A stretch of 64,000 bases of DNA from Arenimonas daejeonensis (GTDB lineage Bacteria; Pseudomonadota; Gammaproteobacteria; Xanthomonadales; Xanthomonadaceae), in the NCBI RefSeq assembly GCF_007993735.1, contig NZ_CP042453.1, positions 434,001-498,000 of the forward strand, in the 5' to 3' direction. The notes beneath the pieces are model-generated. The model did not search any database. It saw only the letters and a list, made by a program, of their open reading frames with translations, and was not told the DNA's origin. Made by a program: the position numbers and the translations under genes. Shown piece after piece: positions 8,257-18,532 of this stretch (its first letter is position 1; each line of letters opens with the position of its first letter).

Positions 8257-9511
8257 ATGAGATCGCCCAGGTCGTGGCCTCCCCGAGCACCTCCGCGCTG
8301 GACCGCTGGCTGCGCGGGCGCCTGCTGGCGCAGCTGGCGCCGCTGCGTGGCGGCGCACTGCGTGTGCACGACGCCGAAGGGGAGATCACCTTGGGTGAGC
8401 CGGCGGAAGGCGGCGCCGTGGAGGTGTGGATCCGCGACCCGTCCTTCTACCGGATGGTCGCCGCCAAGGGCAGCGTCGGCGCCGGCGAGGCCTATATCGA
8501 GGGCGCCTGGCGCTGCAGCGACCTGGTGGAACTGGTGCGCCTGCTGGTGCGCAACCGTGCATTGCTGGACGGCATGGAAATGGGGCCGGCCCGGCTCGGC
8601 GGTGCCCTGCTGCGCGCCTGGAACGCGGCGCGCCGCAACTCGCGCCGCGGCAGCCGCCGCAACATCGCCGCGCACTACGACCTGGGCAATGACTTTTTCT
8701 CGCTGTTCCTGTCGGAAGACAGGATGTACTCCTCGGCTTTGTTCGCCGAAGCGGACGAGTCCCTGGAAACGGCCTCGCGGCGCAAGCTCGAACGCATCTG
8801 CCAATGGCTGGACCTGCAGCCGGGCGACCGCGTCATCGAAATCGGCACCGGCTGGGGCGGCTTCGCGCTGCATGCGGCGCGCCACCACGGCTGCCATGTC
8901 ACCACCACCACGATTTCCGCCGAACAGTTCGCGCTGGCGCGGCAGCGGGTCGACGAAGCCGGCCTGCAGGACCGCATCACGGTGCTGCAGCAGGACTACC
9001 GTGACCTGCAGGGGCAGTACGACAAGCTGGTGTCGATCGAGATGATCGAGGCGGTCGGCGCGCAGTACCTGCCGGACTATTTCGCCAAGCTGGGCACGCT
9101 GCTCAAGCCCGATGGCCTGGCCCTGCTGCAGGCGATCACCATCGAGGACCACCGCTACGACCATGCGCTGCACAGCGTCGACTTCATCAAGCGCTTCGTG
9201 TTCCCGGGCAGTTTCATTCCCTCGGTGCAGGCGATCGTGCAGGCCAAGTCGCGGCACAGCGACCTGCAGCTGGTGGCGCAGCAGGATTTCGGCCCGTCGT
9301 ATGCCTTGACGCTGCGCGCCTGGCGCCAGCGTTTCCTGGCCAACCTGGCCGCCGTGCGGGCGCAGGGGTTCGACGAACGTTTCATCCGGCTCTGGGAGTT
9401 CTACCTGGCGTATTGCGAGGGCGGCTTATGGAACGGTCGATCGGGGTGTCGCACCTGCTGATGGCGCGCCCGGGACATCGTCCCGCGCTGTCCGCCACGC
9501 CGGTGCGCTGA
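8253..9511 (+). CDS. cfa: Cyclopropane-fatty-acid synthase family methyltransferase (one frameshift)
   Basis: SAM-dependent transfer of a methylene group to the double bond of membrane phospholipid acyl chains. Visible are the N-terminal lipid-binding domain, the AHYDLGNDFFSLFLSEDRMYS entry typical of the family, the SAM motif EIGTGWGGFALHA near residue 196, and the active-site region around SIEMIEAVG. Near 9438 the sequence reads GGCTTATGG; restoring TTCATGG continues the family C-terminus YCEGGFMERSIGVSHLLMAR to the TGA at 9509-9511. As given, the frame ends at 9461 with a non-family tail. The DUF2878 gene follows after one base. Confidence 0.9.
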
Positions 9512-9512
9512 C

Positions 9513-10067
9513 GTGCGGCGCGTGATCGCCAACATCGTCGGCAACCAGTGTGTCTGGCTGTGCGCGGTGGCGGGTGCCGGGCACGGCTGGGCCTGGCCGG
9601 GCGTGGTGGCCGCCGCGGGCTACGTGCTGTGGCAGTTGGCCGTCGCGCCGCATCCCCGGGTCGAGATCCGGCTGGTCGCGCTGGCGCTGGTCGTGGGCCT
9701 GGTGGTGGATGGCGTGGCCGGTAGCCAGGGCTGGCTGGTCTATGCCGTGCCGCAGGGTGTTTCCTGGCTGGCACCGGTGTGGATCCTGGCTTTGTGGGCC
9801 GCGTTCGCGGTGATGCTGACGGTGTCGCTGAAGGCCTTCCAGACGCGGCTCGCGCTCGCGTCCCTGCTGGGCGGCCTGGGCGCGCCGCTGGCCTACCTGG
9901 CGGCGGCGCGTGGCTGGGGCGCCGTTGAATTCGCGACGCCGGACTGGCGTGGAATCGCCTGGCTGGCCTTTGCCTGGGCGCTGGCGCTGCCACTGCTGCT
10001 GCACGCCGCGCGGACCGCGACGGCCGCGGCCCCGGATACCGGACGATCACACGCGGGAGCGCACTGA
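9513..10067 (+). CDS. DUF2878 integral membrane protein
   Basis: A small, very hydrophobic protein of 184 residues with about five to six membrane segments (for example VAGAGHGWAWPGVVAAAGYVL and LVALALVVGLVVDGVAGS). It fits the DUF2878 family, which occurs almost only in these cyclopropane synthase/DUF1295 clusters. It starts with GTG one base after the corrected stop of the synthase and overlaps the DUF1295 gene by one base, so translation is probably coupled. No function is established for the family. Confidence 0.75.
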   Translation: MRRVIANIVGNQCVWLCAVAGAGHGWAWPGVVAAAGYVLWQLAVAPHPRVEIRLVALALVVGLVVDGVAGSQGWLVYAVPQGVSWLAPVWILALWAAFAVMLTVSLKAFQTRLALASLLGGLGAPLAYLAAARGWGAVEFATPDWRGIAWLAFAWALALPLLLHAARTATAAAPDTGRSHAGAH

Positions 10068-10864
10068 TGGACTTGCTTGTTTTCATCTGGCTTGGCGCGG
10101 CGTTGATGATGACGCTCGGCTGGTGGTGGCAGCTGCGCCACGCCAACATCGGCATCGTTGATGTGCTGTGGACCGCGGGTGTCGGCCTTTCGGCCATCGT
10201 CATCGCCGCGCAGGGCCAGGGCGGGCCGGTGACGCGCACCCTGCTGGCGGTGCTGGGCGCCGCCTGGGCCGCACGCCTGGCCTGGCACATCTGGCGGCGC
10301 GTGCGCAGCGAACCGGAAGACGGGCGCTACGCCCACCTGCGCCGGCACTGGGGCGGCCAGCAGGGGCTGATCTTCGGCTTCTTCCAGTTCCAGGCGCTGC
10401 TGGTGGTGCTGTTCGCACTGCCTTTCACCGCCGTCGCCGCGAACCCCGATCGTGGCCAATGGGGCTGGTGGACCGCCGCGGTACTGATGTGGATCGCCAG
10501 CGTCGTGGGCGAGGCCGTGGCCGACCGGCAACTGGCCCGGTTCCGCGCTGATCCGCGCAACCGCGGCAAGACCTGCCGCGAGGGATTCTGGCGCTATTCG
10601 CGTCATCCCAACTATTTCTTCGAGTGGCTGCACTGGTTCACTTACGTGCTGCTGGCCGTAGGTGCGCCGAATCCGTGGCTGGCGTTCGCGGGCCCGGTGG
10701 TGATGTACGTGTTCGTGCGCTGGATCAGCGGCGTGCCCTTCACCGAACAGCAGGCCCTGCGCACGCGCGGCGAGGACTACCGCCGCTACCAGCAGAGCAC
10801 GCCGATCCTTTTTCCCTGGTTTCCGTCGCAGCCGTCCCCGGCCGACAAGGAGCGCATTCCGTGA
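10067..10864 (+). CDS. DUF1295 membrane protein (steroid 5-alpha-reductase C-terminal fold)
   Basis: A 265-residue multi-pass membrane protein. The C-terminal part carries the family signature: FWRYSRHPNYFFEWLHWFTYVLLAVG followed by a charged EDYRRYQQSTPILFPWFP end. This fold, related to steroid 5-alpha reductases and isoprenylcysteine methyltransferases, usually binds NADPH or SAM and acts on lipid double bonds or carboxyl groups. In this operon a reductase or lipid-modifying role is likely but inferred. The stop overlaps the GTG start of the next gene. Confidence 0.88.
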   Translation: MDLLVFIWLGAALMMTLGWWWQLRHANIGIVDVLWTAGVGLSAIVIAAQGQGGPVTRTLLAVLGAAWAARLAWHIWRRVRSEPEDGRYAHLRRHWGGQQGLIFGFFQFQALLVVLFALPFTAVAANPDRGQWGWWTAAVLMWIASVVGEAVADRQLARFRADPRNRGKTCREGFWRYSRHPNYFFEWLHWFTYVLLAVGAPNPWLAFAGPVVMYVFVRWISGVPFTEQQALRTRGEDYRRYQQSTPILFPWFPSQPSPADKERIP

Positions 10865-11934
10865 ACACCGTGGTTGACCTGAACGAAGATGTTCCCCAGA
10901 CGGCACCCGGTCTGCTGGGCCTGGCCGAACGTGGCCTGCTTCCCGATGCCCTCGTGCGACTCGGCATCCGCCGGCTCTGCGAGCAGCGACTGCGGGACGA
11001 ACGCGCCGGCGGCCAGGAAGCGGAGGCCCGCCGCTTCACCGCGCTGCTGGACGACCTGCGCCACAGTCCGCTGGCGCTGCACGTGGACGCGGCCAACCGC
11101 CAGCATTACGAAGTGCCGCCGGCGTTCTTCGAGCTCTGCCTCGGGCGCCGGCTGAAGTACAGCAGCGCCTATTACCCGACCGGCCGCGAGACGCTGGACC
11201 AGGCCGAGGAGGCCATGCTGGCGCTGTACGCGGAACGCGCGCAGCTCGAGGACGGCCAGGACATCCTCGAGCTCGGCTGCGGCTGGGGTTCGCTGACCTT
11301 GTGGATGGCCGAGCGTTTCCCGCGCTCCCGCATCACCGGCGTGTCCAACTCCAACGGCCAGCGCGAACACATCCTGGCCCGCTGCCGCGAACGCGGGCTG
11401 GACAACGTGCGCATCCTCACCGCCGACGTGAACCTGCTGAAGTTGGACCCACAGGCCTTCGACCGTTGCGTTTCGATCGAGATGTTCGAACACATGCGCA
11501 ATTACTCGCGCCTGCTCGAGCGCATCTCGGGCTGGCTGCGCCCGGACGGCAAGCTGTTCGTGCACATCTTCGCCCACCGCACGTTGATGTATCCGTTCGA
11601 AACCGCGGGCGAGGACGACTGGATGGGCCGGCATTTCTTCACCGGCGGCCTGATGCCGGCCGCCGATACCCTGCTGCACTTCCAGGACCACCTGCGCCTG
11701 AAACAGCGCTGGCTGCTGGACGGCACGCACTACCAGCGCACCGCCAACCACTGGCTGCAGAACCAGGACCGGCACCGGGACGAAGTGATGGCGGTGCTGC
11801 GCGGCTGCTACGGCGAGCAGGGTGCGGCGCTCTGGAACCAGCGCTGGCGCATGTTCTGGATGGCCTGCGCGGAACTGTTCGGATACCGGCAGGGCCAGGA
11901 ATGGCAGGTCGCCCACTACCTGTTCGAACGATGA
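10861..11934 (+). CDS. Second cyclopropane-synthase-like SAM methyltransferase
   Basis: A 357-residue methyltransferase of the cyclopropane synthase superfamily. The SAM motif is ELGCGWGSLTLWMAERFP near residue 136, and the family-specific SVSNSNGQREHI-like region and SIEMFEHMRNYSRLLERI are present. It lacks the N-terminal lipid domain of the first synthase. The GTG start at 10861 is supported by AAGGAG eight bases upstream and by the four-base overlap with DUF1295. A short acyl-chain methyltransferase beside a desaturase resembles the set that makes methylated or furan fatty acids in Rhodobacter (UfaM/UfaD/UfaO), but I cannot distinguish this from plain cyclopropanation. Confidence 0.88.
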   Translation: MNTVVDLNEDVPQTAPGLLGLAERGLLPDALVRLGIRRLCEQRLRDERAGGQEAEARRFTALLDDLRHSPLALHVDAANRQHYEVPPAFFELCLGRRLKYSSAYYPTGRETLDQAEEAMLALYAERAQLEDGQDILELGCGWGSLTLWMAERFPRSRITGVSNSNGQREHILARCRERGLDNVRILTADVNLLKLDPQAFDRCVSIEMFEHMRNYSRLLERISGWLRPDGKLFVHIFAHRTLMYPFETAGEDDWMGRHFFTGGLMPAADTLLHFQDHLRLKQRWLLDGTHYQRTANHWLQNQDRHRDEVMAVLRGCYGEQGAALWNQRWRMFWMACAELFGYRQGQEWQVAHYLFER

Positions 11935-11945
11935 AGGAGCACGGC

Positions 11946-12485
11946 ATGCGCACGCGCACCCTTTCGCTGGTGGCCATGCTCGCCGCCGTACTGGCCGGCT
12001 GCTCGTCCACGCCGGCGCGCATCGCGGCGGTGCCGGAAGTCGACGTGCCGCGCTTCATGGGCGACTGGTACGTCATCGCCCACATCCCCAGCTGGCCCGA
12101 ACGCAATGCCTACGACGCGGTGGAGACCTATGCCGTGCGCGAGGATGGTCGAATCCAGACCACCTTCCGTTTCCGCGACGGCGGCTTCGACCAGCCGCTG
12201 CGGACGATGTCGCCGGTGGGCACCGTGCGCGAGGAAGGAAACGGTGCGATCTGGGACATGCAGTTCGTCTGGCCGATCCAGGCCGAGTACGTGATCGTCG
12301 ATCTGGATGACGGCTACACGCGCACGATCATCGGCCGCAGCAAGCGCGACTACGTCTGGCTGATGGCGCGGCAACCGGTGATGTCGGAAGCCGACTACCA
12401 GGCCAGCGTGCGCCGGATTGCCGAACTTGGCTACGACGTCAGCAAGCTGCGTGTCGTGCCGCATGGCGGAACGAAGCCGGACTGA
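11946..12485 (+). CDS. blc: Outer-membrane lipocalin lipoprotein (Blc type)
   Basis: A 179-residue lipoprotein with signal peptide and lipobox LAGC, then the lipocalin signature FMGDWYVIAHIPSW. The rest fits the small bacterial lipocalin beta-barrel (YAVREDGRIQTTFRFRDGG; GTVREEGNGAIWDMQFVWP). Such proteins bind lysophospholipids or fatty acids in the outer membrane. The start at 11946 is preferred over an in-frame ATG at 11931 because AAGGAG lies six bases before it and the signal peptide then begins properly. It is the last gene of the stress-lipid operon, consistent with shuttling or repairing modified lipids. Confidence 0.88.
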   Translation: MRTRTLSLVAMLAAVLAGCSSTPARIAAVPEVDVPRFMGDWYVIAHIPSWPERNAYDAVETYAVREDGRIQTTFRFRDGGFDQPLRTMSPVGTVREEGNGAIWDMQFVWPIQAEYVIVDLDDGYTRTIIGRSKRDYVWLMARQPVMSEADYQASVRRIAELGYDVSKLRVVPHGGTKPD

Positions 12486-12525
12486 ACCGCGCGGCGGCGC
12501 GGCATGACGCGCCTGGACATCGTGT

Positions 12526-12836
12526 TGGTGGGCCCACCAGGACTCGAACCTGGAACCAAGGGATTCGCGTAGCCCGGAGATTTCCCTCCGGCGCGGACTA
12601 TCTCTTCACCCTTCGCTTGCGCGGATGGGGTGCGGGACGCTCGAGCCTGTGATCAAGGGCGCTGAAGCCCTCAGGTAGTCTCTGCACCTTCCGGCGGTGT
12701 ACCGCCGGCTTGGCTCAGGGTCACCACCGGCCGAACCGCTGAGGCTTCCCTGAATTCATCCCGTTCCCGTCCGCCCCTTCCGGGGCGGCGGCACCTTTCG
12801 ATGAGTCCCCTGCTCTAACCATTGAGCTATAGGCCC
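12526..12836 (-). tRNA. ileX: tRNA-Ile(CAU), interrupted by a group I intron
   Basis: The two exons (12801-12836 and 12526-12565) join into a complete 76-nt tRNA. The acceptor stem pairs GGGCCTA with TGGGCCC, the discriminator is A and CCA is encoded. The D arm is GCTC-AATGGTTA-GAGC. The anticodon stem is GGGGA/TCCCT with loop CTCATAA, and the T arm is CCAGG-TTCGAGT-CCTGG. The CAT anticodon with this acceptor and anticodon stem matches minor isoleucine tRNA (its C34 becomes lysidine and reads AUA) rather than methionine tRNAs. The gene is split after T36 of the anticodon by 235 nt. Confidence 0.93.
12566..12800 (-). ncRNA. Group I intron (self-splicing type, IC3-like) in the tRNA-Ile anticodon loop
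   Basis: The intron begins right after the exon CAT with CGAAAGGTG. The GTG is the internal guide that pairs with CAU (last pair U-G) across a six-base loop, forming P1. It ends in G, the expected terminal guanosine. Hairpins seen: P2 at 12771-12788 (CCGCCCC/GGGGCGG, GGAA loop), P6-region stem at 12691-12708, P9-type stem at 12574-12591. P7 is formed by GACTA (12676-12680) and TAGTC (12596-12600), and the conserved GAGCCAAGC (12708-12716) and AGAGACTA core blocks resemble the Azoarcus tRNA-Ile intron. No endonuclease ORF is inside. Spliced-exon reconstruction gives a perfect tRNA. Confidence 0.92.
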
Positions 12837-12971
12837 TGACACGGCTCTCATCCTACGAGACGGCCCCGCAGGACGCCAGACAAACCAGCCGGAGATGTTC
12901 GTCGGGCGACTGCAGAAGCTTTCGCAGCCCGCACCGTTACAATCCGTGTCGAACCTCCCGCTGGACCCTGC

Positions 12972-14591
12972 ATGTCGGAGCCTAATTCCATCGCCAACGC
13001 GCCCCTTGCCGCTGCCGAAGCCGACCGGCTCCGCCGCGCTGCCGGCATCCGTGCCGCCGCGCGCGACTGGGAAGGCGCTGCGGCGATGCTGGGTGAGGCG
13101 GTCGCGCTGCAGCCCGGTGATGCCGCGACATGGTTCGTGATGGCAAAGGCACTGGAAAATGCCGGCCATCCACGGCGCAGCCACGCCGCTGCCCTGAAGG
13201 CGCAGGCCGCCGGTCCGGCCAGGTGGCCGCATGCGCTGGCACTGGCGCGGCTGCTGTGCGCCTGGCACGAAGTACCGCCGTTGCGCGCGCTGGCAGCGTC
13301 GATGCAGGCCTGGCAGGCCCAGGCGCCGGTTGAGGAGATGATGGAACTGGCCGACCTGCTGGGTCGCGTGGACCTGCACGACGAAGCGCTGCACTGGGTG
13401 CAGCAGGTGCTGGCGCGCGAACCGCGCCATGTGCGGGCGCTCTACGTGCGTGGCACGACCCATCTGTTCCTGGGCAGCATGGACGAGGCGCGCGCCGATT
13501 TCGAACAGGCCATCGCACTGGCGCCGGATCATGCGCATTCGCACTGGCGGCTGGCCGAATTGCGCGCCGGCGACCGGGTTGGCGCGCCGTTTCGTGTGCA
13601 GCGCATGCGCGCGCAGCGCGAACGTGTCGCGCCGGGTTCCGAGCAGGACATCTACTTCAGCTACGCGCTGTTCGACGAATTGCACGACCTCGGCGAGCAC
13701 GATGCCGCCTGGGAGGCGCTCACGCGCGGCGCCCGTGGCAAACGTGCCAGCTTCCGCTACGACGCGGCCGCCGACCACGCGCTGCTGGCCTCGATCGCCG
13801 CAACCTGCGATGCCGGCTTCGTCGCCGGTCCCGGCCACGACGGCGATGACGACGAACCTACGCCTCTGTTCATCGTCGGCATGTTCCGCTCCGGCACGAC
13901 CCTGCTGGAGCGCCTGCTCGCCGGGCATCCCGACATCGCGGATGCCGGTGAAAGCGGTGGTTTCTTCGCCCGTCTGCGCCTGGCGGCCGACAACACGGGG
14001 CCGCTGTCGACGGGATTCCTGGATATCGCCCGGCAGGCCGACCCGCGGGCACTCGGCGCCGACTTCATGGGCAGCCAGCGCTGGCGCGCGCGCGGCCGGC
14101 GTTTCTGGACCGAAAAGCTGCCGGCGAACGTGCTGCTGGCCGGCTTCATCGCCCGCGCCCTGCCGCGCGCACGTTTCCTGCACATGCGGCGGCCGCCGAT
14201 GGATGTGTGTTTTTCCAACCTGCGCATGCTGTTTGGCCGCGCCTGTGCGTACTCCTACGACCAGCACGAGCTGGCGGGCTACTACCGCAGCTACACGGCG
14301 CTGACCGAACACTGGCGCGGCGTGCTCGGCGATCGCTGGCTGGACATCGACCATGCCGACCTGGTGGCGGACCCGGACACGCAGATGCGCCGTGTGCTGG
14401 CGCACTGCGGGCTGCCGTTCGATCCGTCGGTGCTGTCGCTCGACGATCGCGGCGGCGCAGTGTCGACCGCCAGCGCGGCACAGGTGCGCGATGGCATCCG
14501 CAAGGCGGACGCGCCGGCATGGTGGCCGTACCGGGAGCCATTGCGGCCACTGGCCGACGCGCTGGGCGTCGATCCCCACGCCGCCGGCTGA
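12972..14591 (+). CDS. TPR-repeat sulfotransferase-family protein
   Basis: A 539-residue two-domain protein. Residues about 15-215 form tetratricopeptide repeats (AAGIRAAARDWEGAAAMLGE; RALYVRGTTHLFLGSMDEAR; DFEQAIALAPDHAHSHWRLA). Residues about 290-530 are a sulfotransferase domain with the PAPS 5'-phosphosulfate loop FIVGMFRSGTTLLERLLAGH and the 3'-phosphate region RARFLHMRRPPMDVCFSNL. It would transfer sulfate from PAPS to an unknown acceptor, with TPRs presenting the substrate. No signal peptide is evident, so a cytosolic location is likely. It is transcribed away from the tRNA gene and ends at a shared terminator with rpoD. Confidence 0.85.
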   Translation: MSEPNSIANAPLAAAEADRLRRAAGIRAAARDWEGAAAMLGEAVALQPGDAATWFVMAKALENAGHPRRSHAAALKAQAAGPARWPHALALARLLCAWHEVPPLRALAASMQAWQAQAPVEEMMELADLLGRVDLHDEALHWVQQVLAREPRHVRALYVRGTTHLFLGSMDEARADFEQAIALAPDHAHSHWRLAELRAGDRVGAPFRVQRMRAQRERVAPGSEQDIYFSYALFDELHDLGEHDAAWEALTRGARGKRASFRYDAAADHALLASIAATCDAGFVAGPGHDGDDDEPTPLFIVGMFRSGTTLLERLLAGHPDIADAGESGGFFARLRLAADNTGPLSTGFLDIARQADPRALGADFMGSQRWRARGRRFWTEKLPANVLLAGFIARALPRARFLHMRRPPMDVCFSNLRMLFGRACAYSYDQHELAGYYRSYTALTEHWRGVLGDRWLDIDHADLVADPDTQMRRVLAHCGLPFDPSVLSLDDRGGAVSTASAAQVRDGIRKADAPAWWPYREPLRPLADALGVDPHAAG

Positions 14592-14604
14592 ACCCGGAAA
14601 CGAC

Positions 14605-14634
14605 GAAGCCCCGCCGGAGCGGGGCTTCGTTTGT
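14605..14634. terminator. Bidirectional rho-independent terminator
   Basis: The stem GAAGCCCCGC/GCGGGGCTTC with loop CGGA is followed by GTTTGTT on the plus strand and by a run rich in T on the minus strand (complement of AAACGAC). It lies between the converging sulfotransferase and rpoD genes and can serve both. Confidence 0.8.
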
Positions 14635-14651
14635 TACGTCGGTGCAGGCAC

Positions 14652-16500
<1,849 letters not shown>

Positions 16501-16610
16501 GAAAACGTATCCCGCGACAGGGAAAATGGAACCGCGCAGTGTACAGGAGTCCGTCGGACTTGGCTAAGTATTTGATTAACCAAGGGGAAACAGCCCGCTG
16601 AAAACGGGGC

Positions 16611-17048
16611 TCAGGACTGCAGGCGGAAGGTCACCGGGCCGTCATTGGCCAGGCTGACCACCATGTGGGCGCCGAAACGCCCGGTTTCAACCCGGGCATG
16701 CCGCTGGCGGCAGAGGGTGACCAGCCGCTCGAAACCCGCCCGTCCGGCTTCGGGCGGGGCGGCCGAGGTGAAGCTGGGCCGCAGGCCTTTGGTGGTGTCG
16801 GCCGCCAGTGTGAACTGGCTGACCAGCAACAGGCCGCCACCGGTGTCGGCCAGGGACAGGTTCATCTTGCCGGCCGCGTCGCCGAACACGCGATAGGCGA
16901 GCAGCCGCTCGGCCATGCGCGCGATGCGTGTTTCGTCATCGCCCGGCTCCACCGCCACCAGGGCCAGGAGGCCGGGACCTATGGCACCGACGACCTGGTC
17001 GTCGACCCGCACGCTGGCTTCGAGCACACGCTGGATGAGGGCGATCAT
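16611..17048 (-). CDS. dtd: D-aminoacyl-tRNA deacylase
   Basis: A 145-residue cytosolic enzyme that removes D-amino acids (and glycine mischarged on tRNA-Ala) from tRNAs. The family start [21 protein letters not shown] is clear, as are the [17 protein letters not shown] active-site motif and [17 protein letters not shown] with the Gly-cisPro-type element. Length is standard. Although the frame is open much further upstream, the ATG at 17048 aligns with the family. It is divergent from the lpxL-like gene at 17103, with only about 54 bases between start codons. Confidence 0.95.
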   Translation of the reverse strand: MIALIQRVLEASVRVDDQVVGAIGPGLLALVAVEPGDDETRIARMAERLLAYRVFGDAAGKMNLSLADTGGGLLLVSQFTLAADTTKGLRPSFTSAAPPEAGRAGFERLVTLCRQRHARVETGRFGAHMVVSLANDGPVTFRLQS

Positions 17049-17102
17049 GCCGCGAGTGTAATGGCGCCGCGGCCGCGCGGAGGCATCGCTTACACTCCGG
17101 CC

Positions 17103-18026
17103 ATGAAGGTCCCCCTGAAGACCCGGCTGATGTACGCGGCCGCCTGGTGCCTCGGCCGATTGCCGCTGTCCTGGGCGCAGCGGCTCGGCGATGCCATCGG
17201 TGCGTTCTCGCATCGGTTCGACACGCGCGAATGCAAGGTCGCGCGCCGCAACCTGGAGCTGCTGGGCCTGCCGCGCGATCCGGCCGAACGCGACCCCGCG
17301 CTGCGCCGCATCCTGGGCCAGACCGGCCGCTGCGCGGTCGAGACGCTGCGCATCTGGACCCGGCCGCGTGCCGACAACCTGCGGCTGGTCGCCACCGTCA
17401 CCGGACTCGAACACCTGGCGGCCGCGGAAGCCGCCGGCCGCGGCGTGATCATCAGCGCGCCGCATTACGGCAACTGGGAGCTGCTGATCGAATTCCTGGC
17501 CGCCCGCGGCCCGTTCACCCTGGTCTACCGCACCCCGGAATCCGCATCCGGCGACGCCTTCCTGCGCCTGGCCCGCGGCGGCGAGAACATCCGCCTGGTC
17601 CCGGCCGAAGCCAGCACCCTGCGTCCGCTGTGGAAGGCGCTGCAGGCCGGCGGCGTGGTCGGCATCACCCCGGACCAGCAGCCCAAGCTCGGCAGTGGCG
17701 AATTCGCGCCGTTTTTCGGCCGCCAGGCCCTGACCCTGAGCCTGATTCCCCGCCTGGCCGAACGCAGTGGCGCCGCCGTGCTGTTCGCCTACGCCGAGCG
17801 CCGGCCCGACGGACGCTTCGACCTGCATTTCGAACCCGCCCTGCCGGCCATCGCCTCGCCCGACCTGGTCGAAGCCACCACGGCCATGAATGCCCAGGTG
17901 GAATCGATCGCGCGCCGGGACCTCTGGCAGTACCAGTGGACCTACAAACGCTGGACGCTGCGCCCACCCGGCAGCGGCGAAACCAACCCCTACCACCCGG
18001 ATTGCTACAAACGACCCCGCCAATGA
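17103..18026 (+). CDS. lpxL: Lauroyl/myristoyl lipid A acyltransferase family (LpxL/HtrB-like)
   Basis: A 307-residue inner-membrane acyltransferase that adds a secondary acyl chain to the lipid A precursor. The catalytic HX4E motif is HYGNWE at about residue 121, followed by family segments [33 protein letters not shown], and [17 protein letters not shown] hydrophobic N-terminal stretch ([20 protein letters not shown]) anchors it. Which acyl chain it transfers cannot be told from the sequence. The stop overlaps the next gene by ATGA. Confidence 0.9.
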   Translation: MKVPLKTRLMYAAAWCLGRLPLSWAQRLGDAIGAFSHRFDTRECKVARRNLELLGLPRDPAERDPALRRILGQTGRCAVETLRIWTRPRADNLRLVATVTGLEHLAAAEAAGRGVIISAPHYGNWELLIEFLAARGPFTLVYRTPESASGDAFLRLARGGENIRLVPAEASTLRPLWKALQAGGVVGITPDQQPKLGSGEFAPFFGRQALTLSLIPRLAERSGAAVLFAYAERRPDGRFDLHFEPALPAIASPDLVEATTAMNAQVESIARRDLWQYQWTYKRWTLRPPGSGETNPYHPDCYKRPRQ

Positions 18027-18532
18027 CCGAAGCCGAAGACGACATCACGCCCGCCGCCACGTCCGACTGGCAGCCTCTGCCCGAGGCGGCACGGCGCGTC
18101 TCCACGCTGGTGGGGGCACTGGGCTGGCTGCCCTTCGGCGCGATCCCCGCGGTGGTCGGCGGCGCGTTCATTCCCGGCTGGCCGGCGCGTATCGCCCTGG
18201 GCCTGGCCTGCCTGGCGCTGGCGGCGGGGATCGGCGCCTGGCACGGGCGTGCACGCTGGTCGCGCACCGCCTGGCGCCTGGACGATCGTGGCCTGCAGGT
18301 GCGGCGCGGTCTGGTCTGGCGCAGCGAAGTGCTGGTGCCGCGCACGCGCGTGCAGCACCTGGACCTCGAACGCGGCCCGATCGAACGCCGCCACGGCCTG
18401 GCCACCCTGGTCGTGCACACCGCCGGCACCCGCCTGTACGCGCTGCGCCAGTCCGGCTTCCTGGACGCCGACGCGGTGGCACTGCGCGACGCCCTGCTGC
18501 CGGAGGCCGACCGCCATGACGACGCCCTCTGA
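18023..18532 (+). CDS. PH-domain membrane protein (YdbS-like)
   Basis: A 169-residue protein with two adjacent hydrophobic segments ([37 protein letters not shown]) followed by one bacterial pleckstrin-homology domain of the bPH2 type, with the signature [49 protein letters not shown]. It pairs with the multi-PH protein encoded next, whose start lies inside its 3' end (17-base overlap). Such pairs are widespread membrane proteins of unknown function; in Bacillus they modulate resistance to antimicrobial peptides. Confidence 0.88.
   Translation: MTEAEDDITPAATSDWQPLPEAARRVSTLVGALGWLPFGAIPAVVGGAFIPGWPARIALGLACLALAAGIGAWHGRARWSRTAWRLDDRGLQVRRGLVWRSEVLVPRTRVQHLDLERGPIERRHGLATLVVHTAGTRLYALRQSGFLDADAVALRDALLPEADRHDDAL

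Noticed and set aside
12526..12836. tRNA pseudogene or group II/archaeal-type bulge-helix-bulge intron
   Set aside because: Exons fold into a perfect tRNA, and the insert has group I P1, P7 and terminal G, with no group II domain V or bulge-helix-bulge at the junctions.
12756..14579. 607-codon minus-strand frame covering the tRNA intron edge and the sulfotransferase gene
   Set aside because: The sulfotransferase with P-loop is on the plus strand, and the upstream end is a structured tRNA; no protein domain in this frame.
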